Origin: Bacteroidetes bacterium 2013_40CM_41_45
GTDB lineage: Bacteria > Bacteroidota > Bacteroidia > AKYH767-A > 2013-40CM-41-45
DNA length: 64,000 bases
Reading direction: 5' to 3'
Assembly (NCBI GenBank): GCA_002215675.1
Contig: NGFH01000009.1
Span: forward strand, 655,147-719,146
Part shown: one piece after another, positions 52,730 through 59,924 of the stretch
Position numbering within the stretch: position 1 is the first letter of the stretch
Layout of the letters: every line of letters begins with the position of its first letter
Program-made: the position numbers and the translations under genes
Notes under the pieces: generated by a model
The model's input: only the letters and a program-made list of their open reading frames with translations
Databases searched by the model: none
Told to the model about the DNA's origin: nothing

Positions 52730-53362
52730 ATGCCCAAAACCGCGCCGGCTCCATTCGATTTCTCTACCGTGTTTGAACGTGAATTGCTGAATGAAATGGC
52801 AGCTAACTCTATGGAGATGGAAGTGAGGCAGGGAGACACGCTGATGAACATAGGGCAGGCAGTGAGAGCAACCCCGTTGGTGACGAGGGGAGTCTTTAAA
52901 GTATGCAGCCTGAATGAAGAGGGGCAGGAAATGCTTTTATATTATGTGAACCCGGGCGAAAGCTGTGCGATGACATTTACGTGCTGCGTGGCGCAAAGTG
53001 AAAGCGTGATAAAAGCAACTGCTGAAGAGGATGGCGCGTTCGTTGCCGTGCCTCTTCCGATGATTGAGCAATGGCTGACAAAATATCCGGGATGGAGAAG
53101 CTTTGTGATGAAAACAATGCTGGGTCGTTTCCTGGAGATGCTGAAAGTAATTGACAGCATTGCATTTAAAAAAATGGATGAGCGGCTGGAAGTATACCTG
53201 AAGGAAAAGTCGAAAGTTACGGGCTCGGCTCTCATCAATCTTACGCACCAGCAGATAGCCGATGAGCTGGCAACGAACCGGGTGGTTATTTCGCGCCTGC
53301 TCAAAAGGATGGAAGATGATAAAATGCTTCTGCTCTATCGCAACCAGATAAAGCTGCTGTGA
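52730..53362 (+). CDS. Crp/Fnr-family transcriptional regulator
   Basis: 210 aa. N-terminal cyclic-nucleotide-binding-like beta barrel (VRQGDTLMNIGQAVRATPLV, MLLYYVNPGESCAMTF), dimer helix, and C-terminal winged helix (LTHQQIADELATNRVVISRL). The barrel has a local CC pair (FTCCVAQSES) but no FNR-type Fe-S cysteine set. The peroxiredoxin gene follows 112 nt later, behind two palindromes that fit Crp/Fnr sites, so it is a likely target. Confidence 0.92.
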   Translation: MPKTAPAPFDFSTVFERELLNEMAANSMEMEVRQGDTLMNIGQAVRATPLVTRGVFKVCSLNEEGQEMLLYYVNPGESCAMTFTCCVAQSESVIKATAEEDGAFVAVPLPMIEQWLTKYPGWRSFVMKTMLGRFLEMLKVIDSIAFKKMDERLEVYLKEKSKVTGSALINLTHQQIADELATNRVVISRLLKRMEDDKMLLLYRNQIKLL

Positions 53363-53367
53363 GAAAA

Positions 53368-53403
53368 GTAACCTTTGTTACAGAGATTTGTAACCCCGGT
53401 TAC
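53368..53403. promoter_or_regulatory. Two palindromic Crp/Fnr-like sites before the peroxiredoxin gene
   Basis: GTAACCTTTGTTAC (53368-53381) and GTAACCCCGGTTAC (53390-53403) share GTAAC/GTTAC arms; their centres are 22 bp apart, two helical turns. With the -7-like box CACCTTTG (53426-53433) they would lie near -62 and -41, classic activator positions. Confidence 0.62.
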
Positions 53404-53474
53404 TGACTTTTGTTTTTTGACACTGCACCTTTGCATCATCAATTAATTATTTAACCTTCTAAAACCAAAACAAA

Positions 53475-54149
53475 ATGTTCAGATTAAATGACACCGCTCC
53501 GGATTTCCGGGCAGAAACAACACAAGGCACCATCAACTTCTATGAATGGATGGGTAACAGCTGGGCAATCCTTTTTTCACACCCAAAAGATTTCACCCCT
53601 GTATGCACTACCGAACTGGGAAGCATGGCTAAGCTGGAACCCGAGTTTAAAAAACGTAACTGCAAAATTATCGGGTTAAGCATTGATCCTGTGAGCAGCC
53701 ACATAGAATGGCAAAAAGATATACTTGAAACACAAGGAGCAGCGGTAAGCTATCCCATGATTGGCGACAGCGACCTGGCTGTTGCAAAACTTTATGGCAT
53801 GCTGCCGGCAGAAGAGGCGGGTACTTCAGAAGGCAGAACTGCCGCCACCAACCAAGCGGTGCGTTCTGTATTCATTATCGGTCCTGACAAAAAGATAAAA
53901 CTAATGCTGTCTTATCCTATGACAACCGGCCGTAACTTCTCAGAGTTGCTTCGCGTGCTTGATTCCATGCAGCTTACTGCCGGTTATAAAGTGGCTACTC
54001 CTGCAAACTGGAAAAATGGAGAAGATGTAATTATTGTCGCATCTCTGAGCGATGCCGAGGCAAAAGAAAAATTTCCCCAGGGCTGGAAAGCGGCCAAACC
54101 ATATCTCCGCATTGTGCCGCAGCCAAACGTGGAACAGGAAGTTGCTTAA
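53475..54149 (+). CDS. 1-Cys peroxiredoxin (Prx6/AhpC-TSA)
   Basis: 224 aa, Prx6-type length. Peroxidatic Cys44 in KDFTPVCTTELGSM; the conserved Arg appears in NQAVRSVFIIGPDKKIKL; the C-terminal arm domain follows (VATPANWKNGEDVIIVASLS). Reduces peroxides in the cytoplasm. The resolving Cys is absent, fitting the 1-Cys class. Likely controlled by the Crp-type regulator upstream. Confidence 0.94.
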   Translation: MFRLNDTAPDFRAETTQGTINFYEWMGNSWAILFSHPKDFTPVCTTELGSMAKLEPEFKKRNCKIIGLSIDPVSSHIEWQKDILETQGAAVSYPMIGDSDLAVAKLYGMLPAEEAGTSEGRTAATNQAVRSVFIIGPDKKIKLMLSYPMTTGRNFSELLRVLDSMQLTAGYKVATPANWKNGEDVIIVASLSDAEAKEKFPQGWKAAKPYLRIVPQPNVEQEVA

Positions 54150-54182
54150 CTCTACATTTCATTTCAACCATCCTAACAAAAA

Positions 54183-54216
54183 AGCTCTCCGATTTTTTCG
54201 GAGGGCTTTTGTTTTG
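54183..54216 (+). terminator. Rho-independent terminator of the peroxiredoxin gene
   Basis: AGCTCTCCGA/TCGGAGGGCT 10-bp stem (one G-T pair), T-rich loop, then ttttgtttt. Confidence 0.9.
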
Positions 54217-54349
54217 AACGGCAAAACATCCCTCTTCAGTTTTTTTCTATGCGAGAATTCCTTTTTTAGTTTGAAAAAAAATGGAGCCACCCTTGCGGCT
54301 TAAATTCTCAAAAACCCTCTTAAAAAATTATTAAGACCTTTGACGGATA

Positions 54350-55111
54350 ATGGACCACATAAAAGACCTTCGCCTTGCCGTTTTGATTGACGCTGACAAT
54401 GTTCCCTACACCAACGTGACGGAGATGTTCGAAGAGATTGCAAAATACGGAACACCCACCTTTAAAAGAATTTATGCCGACTGGACAAAGCCACACATAA
54501 CGGGCTGGAAAAACGTGCTGCTCCAAAACGCAATTACTCCCGTACAGCAGTACAGCTACTCCACCGGAAAAAATTCCACCGACAGCGCCATGATTATCGA
54601 TGCCATGGACATTTTGTATTCAGGTAAGGTAGATGGATTCTGCATCGTGTCGAGCGACAGTGATTTTACGCGTCTTGCCACCCGTCTGCGCGAAGCAGGC
54701 ATGAAAGTCATCGGCATAGGCGAAAAGAAAACACTCGCACCATTTATCACCGCCTGCGACAAATTTATTTACCTCGAAATCCTTAAAGCCGCCACTCCCT
54801 CCGCTCCCCAGGGGCACACCGGCCGAACCGTGAGACAATCACCGGCAAAGCCAACCGTCTCCATCAGTAAAGTTGACGATGCCTTAATTAAGCTTTTAAG
54901 CGACAGCATCATTGACCTTGCCGATGAAAACGGCTGGACGTTCTTAGGCGAGCTGGGCAACTTCATATTAAAAAAGAAGCCCGACTTTGACTCGCGCAAT
55001 TATGGTTTTACAAAACTGGTTTCCCTCATCAAAAGCATCGACAAATTCGAAATTGACGAGCGCGAAACGGGAAAGAAAAACATCCGCCACGTTTACGTAA
55101 AGGTAAAATAA
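54350..55111 (+). CDS. NYN-domain protein with LOTUS/OST-HTH domain
   Basis: 253 aa. The N-terminal NYN (PIN-like) nuclease domain has LAVLIDADNVPYTNVTEMFE, NSTDSAMIIDAMDILYSG and FCIVSSDSDFTRLATRLREA, giving the acidic cluster of a metal-dependent RNase. The C-terminal LOTUS/OST-HTH domain (about 175-253, LIKLLSDSIIDLADENGWTF) probably binds RNA or DNA. The architecture matches bacterial LabA-like proteins and eukaryotic MARF1-like RNases; target RNA unknown. Confidence 0.9.
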   Translation: MDHIKDLRLAVLIDADNVPYTNVTEMFEEIAKYGTPTFKRIYADWTKPHITGWKNVLLQNAITPVQQYSYSTGKNSTDSAMIIDAMDILYSGKVDGFCIVSSDSDFTRLATRLREAGMKVIGIGEKKTLAPFITACDKFIYLEILKAATPSAPQGHTGRTVRQSPAKPTVSISKVDDALIKLLSDSIIDLADENGWTFLGELGNFILKKKPDFDSRNYGFTKLVSLIKSIDKFEIDERETGKKNIRHVYVKVK

Positions 55112-55120
55112 GTCACAGGA

Positions 55121-56704
55121 TTATAAATCCTGCGAAGCGGGGGGCGGGGGTTTCATCTTCTGTATTTCATACACCCGCCAGATCTTTGTCCTCTTAAGCC
55201 AATTATTAAAATTAAAGACTTCAATCCATGCAGGGATGTTTTGGAAAACAAGTTTAGCTTGTTTATCTCCAAGATGAAGACCTTCATCAGCATGAAGACC
55301 TTTTTGAAAAAACAAATTTACAGTATCACCAGATGATACAATCCGGTTCAATTCAGAATTATTGGAAACGGTAATGATATTTAATTTTACCGGCTTGAAA
55401 AAATCCACGGGCACCCCAACCAGTACATAGGGGTTTTCAGAAGTCGTATAAAGGTTTACCAGCCTGTCATCATAGTTAGAATAAATAAAGGCATACAGAG
55501 AGAATGCTTCATTAGCCGGCTTCACGCAAACCACAAGCATTAATCCAATATTGATGAGGATATACGCCCGTGCCAATATTCTTTCTGCTTTATGCGAAAA
55601 GAGATTCTTCAATTTCGTGATCAGGCTCATATTTGTTTCCCCGTCAAACGCTAAACCAACAATCACAGGCAAAGCAATTACTAACGGAAAAAGAAATCTT
55701 AGTTCTTTATGCCCTTCAATAATATGAACAAGAAGAACCGGAAAACAAACCCACGCCAGGATATTTTTATAATGCCTGAAGAAAAATACAAAAACAGCGA
55801 GGATAATAAGAATGCTGAACGGAGGAATCAGGTTGATGAACAACATGCTGAAGTAATCGAACCACGGCATGATGCCCCAATCCAAGGCCTTGCCTTCAAG
55901 AACATTCACGCGAAAATAATTAACGGCTGTAAAAATCCATCTGTCGTAAAACCACCTGTCGGCCAATATGCCAATAAAAAGTGAATATAAAATTCCCAAC
56001 GCTAACAGAAGAAGATGTTTATACTTCTCCTTTCCATAAATCAGCAACCACAATAAAAATCCCGCAATCATTAGTGAGGACTGTAAGCGAACGACCAAGG
56101 ATAAGCCCATCAAAATTCCGCAAAGCAGATATGGAAATGAAGTGGCTGAAAATCTGCGGAGAAGTGTTTTCCTCTCCCCATCTTCCCCCCGCCTTTGCTC
56201 TGCATCCTCTTCCTTATATGAAAGCAAGAAGACGGAAAGCCCTGCAAAGAAAAAAATACCTGACCAGTTCTCCGAACTAAATCTCGAATGAATATAAGGC
56301 ATGAACCAAAGAAAGACAGACAAATAAAGAATCATCTTTTTCATCTCATCTGATCTAACCTGCTTTATGCACACCAAAACAAATAAGGCCGTAACGCCCC
56401 ATCCTGCAAGGGCTGAGATGAGACGCAGCAAAAAGGAAATCATGAGAGGATCGGAGAGATTCGTTAGTTTACACAGGCCATAAATCATTGCCGGTTGCAG
56501 TGCAGGCCGTATGCCGGCATTAAACTCCCACGCAAGATGAGCGGCAGGCGTTATCCCTAATTTATAAGAAGCAAACTCCATGATCTGAAAGTACTCATCA
56601 GGATTGTGGTAGCCCACATTGAAAAACGCTGCCAGCAAATGAAAAAACAGGCTGATGATAAACAGCCTTATGATTAACTTTCTGAAAGGACTGTTGTGAA
56701 ACAA
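55121..56704 (-). CDS. GT22-like (GPI/ALG mannosyltransferase family) glycosyltransferase
   Basis: 527 aa with about ten TM helices. The N-terminal luminal motif GYHNPDEYFQIMEFA (HPDE-like, with one extra Asn), the AWEFNAGIRPALQPAMIYGL segment and the late HKELRFLFPLVIAL are the GT22 landmarks known from PIG-B/ALG9-type enzymes, which use dolichol- or polyprenyl-phosphate mannose. A charged loop (EEDAEQRRGEDGERK, about 165-180) interrupts a helix pair. It likely acts in envelope glycan or protein glycosylation; the acceptor is unknown. Confidence 0.82.
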   Translation of the reverse strand: MFHNSPFRKLIIRLFIISLFFHLLAAFFNVGYHNPDEYFQIMEFASYKLGITPAAHLAWEFNAGIRPALQPAMIYGLCKLTNLSDPLMISFLLRLISALAGWGVTALFVLVCIKQVRSDEMKKMILYLSVFLWFMPYIHSRFSSENWSGIFFFAGLSVFLLSYKEEDAEQRRGEDGERKTLLRRFSATSFPYLLCGILMGLSLVVRLQSSLMIAGFLLWLLIYGKEKYKHLLLLALGILYSLFIGILADRWFYDRWIFTAVNYFRVNVLEGKALDWGIMPWFDYFSMLFINLIPPFSILIILAVFVFFFRHYKNILAWVCFPVLLVHIIEGHKELRFLFPLVIALPVIVGLAFDGETNMSLITKLKNLFSHKAERILARAYILINIGLMLVVCVKPANEAFSLYAFIYSNYDDRLVNLYTTSENPYVLVGVPVDFFKPVKLNIITVSNNSELNRIVSSGDTVNLFFQKGLHADEGLHLGDKQAKLVFQNIPAWIEVFNFNNWLKRTKIWRVYEIQKMKPPPPASQDL

Positions 56705-56795
56705 ATTAACTAATTCAATAATTTGTTAGTGTAATATGTGTGCCGGCCTCTGCGCCCTTCTCAATTTAGATGCAAATATATTCAAAAGCGTAGAG

Positions 56796-56809
56796 TAGGA
56801 TGAGGCGTT
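56796..56809 (+). repeat. 14-bp direct repeat, left copy
   Basis: TAGGATGAGGCGTT, identical to 59904-59917. The pair brackets the island. Confidence 0.7.
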
Positions 56810-56831
56810 TTGAACGTGTCCGTCTTCTGAC

Positions 56832-56930
56832 GGAGCCCAACATTTTCTCTCTCCCACCCTACCGTCCCGCTTTCGGGTCTCCGCCAACTGGCGGATCCCC
56901 TCTATCGGGGCTAGTTGTGAGCGGTGGGAA
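56832..56930 (+). repeat. Island-flanking inverted repeat, left copy
   Basis: About 99 bp, starting ggagcccaacattttctctc, with internal taccgtcccgctttcgggtc and ending ctagttgtgagcggtgggaa. The reverse complement recurs at 59719-59809. Both contain nested hairpins such as cccgctttcggg. Confidence 0.85.
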
Positions 56931-56943
56931 TTCTGTTAACCGG

Positions 56944-57864
56944 CTAAAAATCTAACCATGATTTGGTTTTAGATTGTTTATATCGCTCTAGATACTTTTC
57001 AATATAGTCTATCTTATCATTGAGCTGATTAAAAAAATCTTTAAAAATACCTGAATCAAATTTCAATGTATCATAAAAAATTTTGTGGACACGCTTATAT
57101 TCTAAACCTGTCTGAATTATAGGCAGAAGATGTTGATCAAATGGATTAAGGTTTAAATACTCTCGTGAAGTCTCTATCAACGGATCAATGACTTTAGCAA
57201 TGATTTCTTTATTCTTCCAAGATTCATTTTTTTCAATTGCTGAAGCAGAGAAAATATCATCAACAAATTCAAAATACTCATCGGTAACAATGCTCGCATC
57301 AGCCTTTTGTAAATCTCCTTTGTGAAAATCCATTTTCTGTATCAATGTTTTATATTCATTTTCCAATACCGATTGATATTTCTCCACTAAAGCAAGACAA
57401 TTCTTTATCTTATCATCTGCCATCTGTTCCAGTAATAAAACTCCTTGAAGGTTTTCAATCAATGCAACATAATTTCCTGATTCACTTTTATAAAAATATT
57501 TTTCATCAGTGTCCTTAAATTCTACTTTTTTTATAAATAAACTTAATAAATCTTCAACTTTTAAATTTAAAATCTTTTCGCAGTTGATAGGATATTTATG
57601 ATGTATTAAATCATCATCGTCATACTCCTGAAGTGCTTTAGCCATCTCTGAGTAATAGCTTAGTCGAAATTTTCCATTTGCAATTATTTGTTCAAGCCAT
57701 ATTACACAATATTCTTTTAATAATTTAAAATTTTTGTATGCCTTCCATTTGTCACGAGCTACATTCACCAATAGTAAAAAAGCAGAAATAGTAACAGGAA
57801 AGACAACAAATTGCCAGAACCAAAAAGGCAATCCAAGTAATTTTTCTGAGAATATTGTATGCAT
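56944..57864 (-). CDS. Unknown membrane-anchored helical protein
   Basis: 306 aa. One N-terminal TM helix (LPFWFWQFVVFPVTISAFLL) and a long, charged, mostly helical cytoplasmic part. Segments include LIENLQGVLLLEQMADDKIK and DFFNQLNDKIDYIEKYLERY, which may form a coiled coil. I recognise no family. Its ATG overlaps the stop of the HNH remnant (TAATG), so it was probably translated in coupling with it. The position within the inverted-repeat-bounded block suggests an accessory, perhaps defence-related, role; that is inference. Confidence 0.75.
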   Translation of the reverse strand: MHTIFSEKLLGLPFWFWQFVVFPVTISAFLLLVNVARDKWKAYKNFKLLKEYCVIWLEQIIANGKFRLSYYSEMAKALQEYDDDDLIHHKYPINCEKILNLKVEDLLSLFIKKVEFKDTDEKYFYKSESGNYVALIENLQGVLLLEQMADDKIKNCLALVEKYQSVLENEYKTLIQKMDFHKGDLQKADASIVTDEYFEFVDDIFSASAIEKNESWKNKEIIAKVIDPLIETSREYLNLNPFDQHLLPIIQTGLEYKRVHKIFYDTLKFDSGIFKDFFNQLNDKIDYIEKYLERYKQSKTKSWLDF

Positions 57865-58031
57865 TATTCTATGCTATCACTTTTTTCCAAATTGTGTCTG
57901 GCGCAAAGTATTCTGACATTTTCAACCAATATACTTGAGCCACCTTTGGAGTACGGAACATCATGGTCAAAGTGTAATTCATCGGTAACACCGCCCTGTA
58001 CGCACTTGCCACCATGGGTTGACGTAAGCCG
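57864..58031 (-). pseudogene. HNH endonuclease C-terminal remnant
   Basis: A 55-codon open stretch without a start, preceded by a TGA (58032-58034). It reads GGKCVQGGVTDELHFDHDVP then YSKGGSSILVENVRILCARH and NLEKSDSIE: an HNH nuclease core with FDH, Asn and HN residues in place. The usual zinc-knuckle CxxC is CVQG here, so the second Cys is lost. The N-terminal part of the gene is missing. It ends TAATG, overlapping the next gene. Confidence 0.8.
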
Positions 58032-58044
58032 TCAAATAATCTGA

Positions 58045-58161
58045 TTATTTGCCCTTTGACACTCTTTGTCTGTAAGCAATATTCGGATGCTTTTTCAAAT
58101 ATGCTTTTGATTTGAATTGTCCATCCTTCGCACTTTTAATAACTGTTTTTTTCTTAGCCAT
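58045..58161 (-). CDS. Small basic protein (38 aa)
   Basis: ATG 58161 to TAA 58045, reading AKKKTVIKSAKDGQFKSKAY then LKKHPNIAYRQRVSKGK. Very Lys/Arg-rich; similar to short KSAKxGxFxSKxYxxxHP proteins I recall from Bacteroidota genomes, of unknown function. It ends 13 nt before the HNH open stretch. Confidence 0.55.
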   Translation of the reverse strand: MAKKKTVIKSAKDGQFKSKAYLKKHPNIAYRQRVSKGK

Positions 58162-58232
58162 TGTATGTTGATTTGATATTTCAAAAATAAAAATGTAACT
58201 CTCATTTCCTCAAGTTACCGTTACCATTCCAT

Positions 58233-58712
58233 TTATGCGTGTGTTTCTTCTTGAGGAGGTTCTTTGGGAATAATTTTATCAGGAATAAATTTATTAGGGT
58301 CTAGCATTGGTAATATGGCATTGTGCAAAAGTGTGCCTTTAAAAACTCCAAACATAATCCCCCTAGTGGTTGTTACTGAAAGCATATTTAATATTTGGGC
58401 AACATCTTGAGGTAAATATTTTTCTCCGTCTACTTCTGTAACAACATTGGCTAAATCTTTTATTTCATAAACATAAATCACACTTATTGAACCCGCCTTT
58501 TTAGTAAGATCCTTAATGCCAATATCAATATTGGTTGTTATTACTCCCCACGATTTTTCAAATTCTACCTTATTTACAATATTTAGATTGAAAGTAAATC
58601 CATCGCGAGGAATTTCTTTAATCGTAGGTAGTGGTGTTAAAAAAACCTCGTTGACTTGGATATGTTTTATCTGAAATTCAAATTTTAAAGGTTCTGTTTT
58701 TTGCTGTTCCAT
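58233..58712 (-). CDS. SecB-like chaperone, third gene of a TAC-type module
   Basis: 159 aa. The N-terminal half is beta-strand rich with internal acidic/basic alternation (FNLNIVNKVEFEKSWGVITT, AGSISVIYVYEIKDLANVV). It ends with a long helix region (LPQDVAQILNMLSVTTTRGI, MFGVFKGTLLHNAILPMLDP) that matches the SecB C-terminal helix and the SRG...PxLDP pattern. Canonical SecB is mainly proteobacterial, and its place directly behind a toxin-antitoxin pair is the hallmark of TAC systems, where the SecB-like protein protects the antitoxin. It starts 11 nt after the antitoxin stop. Confidence 0.75.
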   Translation of the reverse strand: MEQQKTEPLKFEFQIKHIQVNEVFLTPLPTIKEIPRDGFTFNLNIVNKVEFEKSWGVITTNIDIGIKDLTKKAGSISVIYVYEIKDLANVVTEVDGEKYLPQDVAQILNMLSVTTTRGIMFGVFKGTLLHNAILPMLDPNKFIPDKIIPKEPPQEETHA

Positions 58713-58723
58713 ACGAATAATAA

Positions 58724-59182
58724 TTATTGAATTAAATCATTGTAATGGCAACTTCCACTTGAAGTTAAGTTGAGTGGTCTGCTTACATCACCAAAGGACA
58801 AAATGGGTTGTTCTACTCTTTCATTTTGCGTTGGCGGGACAATGTTGAATGAAATAAATACATTCCTCGTATTGATTACTTTAATAATTGACCTGCTGTC
58901 AACTACTTTAAATCTCATATTAAAAATTCTCTGAATTTTTGCCAGCAATTTCACATTAAAATATTTATCCCCTGAAAATAACTTTGATAAATGCGCAGTA
59001 CTAATTTTTAATTTTTCTGCAAGTTTAGTACGTGTATTCACATCACTACTATCCATTAATTCCTGAACTACTCGCATAGTATCAGTACTAAGAATCATTT
59101 CCTCGAATTCAAGCTTTTGTTTATCACTGTCAAAATCAAGAATTGAATCAAGCTTTTTGGATATGTTTTTATAGTTTTTCAT
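58724..59182 (-). CDS. HTH antitoxin (HigA-like) with C-terminal extension
   Basis: 152 aa. Central XRE-type HTH (about 50-90): TRTKLAEKLKISTAHLSKLF then SGDKYFNVKLLAKIQRIFNM. The N-terminal 45 residues are helical (SKKLDSILDFDSDKQKLEFE). The last about 50 residues (FNIVPPTQNERVEQPILSFG, DVSRPLNLTSSGSCHYNDLI) are Pro/Ser/Asn-rich and likely disordered, like the chaperone-addiction tail of TAC antitoxins. Its ATG overlaps the toxin stop (ATGA), so translation is coupled. Confidence 0.82.
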   Translation of the reverse strand: MKNYKNISKKLDSILDFDSDKQKLEFEEMILSTDTMRVVQELMDSSDVNTRTKLAEKLKISTAHLSKLFSGDKYFNVKLLAKIQRIFNMRFKVVDSRSIIKVINTRNVFISFNIVPPTQNERVEQPILSFGDVSRPLNLTSSGSCHYNDLIQ

Positions 59183-59613
59183 AACGTTTCATGAAATATG
59201 TATGTACTATTTTCTACTGAATCAATTATTGCGTTAATTTTTTTGTCGTTTTTTTGCGATGATTTATGTTCAATACCCCTACACATAATTACTATTTTCT
59301 TTTCACCGTTATCCCCAGCCATTTCCAAACAATAAATCCTTGAATTGATAAGTCCGCTAAATTTCATCGCTGCGATATTGTTTCTTTCCTTTTTGTATAG
59401 TGCATCATCATAACGCCCTTGCAATATTGTTCTGATAATTAACCTGAATTTGTTTCTATTTTTTCTCTTTCTAATAATCTTTAATACTGAATCTGGGTCT
59501 GTATCAACATCAAGATATATCTTAACACAGTTAATATCTATCCCCTCAAAGTCCTTTGGACTTTCTCTCGCTAATTTTTCAAGGTTATGCCTTAAAGCGT
59601 TCTTTAGTTGCAT
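59179..59613 (-). CDS. HigB/RelE-like toxin
   Basis: 144 aa, longer than typical HigB (about 100 aa). The C-terminal two thirds fit the RelE/HigB fold: YDDALYKKERNNIAAMKFSG, INSRIYCLEMAGDNGEKKIV, then IMCRGIEHKSSQKNDKKINA, which echoes the K(K/S)xQK...KEI/xA end of Gp49-like HigB toxins. Expected to be a ribosome-dependent mRNA interferase; catalytic residues are not certain from sequence. First gene of the operon, in the toxin-antitoxin-chaperone order. A -7 box and palindrome lie directly upstream. Confidence 0.75.
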   Translation of the reverse strand: MQLKNALRHNLEKLARESPKDFEGIDINCVKIYLDVDTDPDSVLKIIRKRKNRNKFRLIIRTILQGRYDDALYKKERNNIAAMKFSGLINSRIYCLEMAGDNGEKKIVIMCRGIEHKSSQKNDKKINAIIDSVENSTYIFHETL

Positions 59614-59615
59614 TG

Positions 59616-59636
59616 CAAAGTTAACCTATTGGTTAA
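59616..59636 (-). promoter_or_regulatory. Promoter/operator of the TAC-like operon
   Basis: On the minus strand TAACTTTG (59616-59623) is an exact TAnnTTTG -7 box ending 2 nt before the toxin ATG, so the transcript is nearly leaderless. TTAACC-N4-GGTTAA (59621-59636) is a perfect inverted repeat overlapping the box by 3 bp: an antitoxin operator candidate. Confidence 0.65.
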
Positions 59637-59718
59637 TGAAGTCCTAATTAATTTTTGGGCAAATATTACAAAAAATCACTAATTTATAAAAAAACAACTT
59701 CATATACCAAAACAGCCG

Positions 59719-59809
59719 TTCCCACCGCTCACAGCTAGCCCCGATGGAGGGGAGCTCCCGCGACCCGAAAGCGGGACGGTAAGTTGTGAGAGAGAAAATG
59801 TTCAGCTCC
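59719..59809 (-). repeat. Island-flanking inverted repeat, right copy
   Basis: The reverse complement of the 56832-56930 element, about 91 bp, with shared blocks aacattttctctctc, taccgtcccgctttcgggtc and gtgagcggtggga. It lies upstream of the TAC operon. Confidence 0.85.
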
Positions 59810-59847
59810 AAAAAGCGCAAGTCCTTCTCCAAATAAATTGCGTTCCT

Positions 59848-59886
59848 TTTCCCTTCTCCTTTGGAGAAGGTGGCACGAAGTGCCGG
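59848..59886. repeat. Palindromic repeat, cttctcctttggagaag variant
   Basis: cttctcc-ttt-ggagaag, then ggcacgaagtgcc, two nested hairpins; related to the element inserted in aroC and gpmI. Together with the flanking repeat it fills the gap to comM. Confidence 0.75.
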
Positions 59887-59903
59887 ATGAGGCAAGAAGG
59901 ATT

Positions 59904-59917
59904 TAGGATGAGGCGTT
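59904..59917 (+). repeat. 14-bp direct repeat, right copy
   Basis: TAGGATGAGGCGTT, matching 56796-56809 in the same orientation; it ends 8 nt before the comM stop codon. Confidence 0.7.
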
Positions 59918-59924
59918 CTCTACC

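Noticed and set aside
57859..58044. Small plus-strand ORF over the HNH remnant
   Set aside because: It is antisense to a clear HNH motif and has no coding character.
58233..58712. Housekeeping SecB for protein export
   Set aside because: It lies in a tight operon behind an HTH/toxin pair within an accessory island, far from sec or related export genes.
56796..59917. Insertion sequence or transposon with its own transposase
   Set aside because: No transposase, integrase or recombinase gene lies between the repeats; only cargo-type genes are visible.
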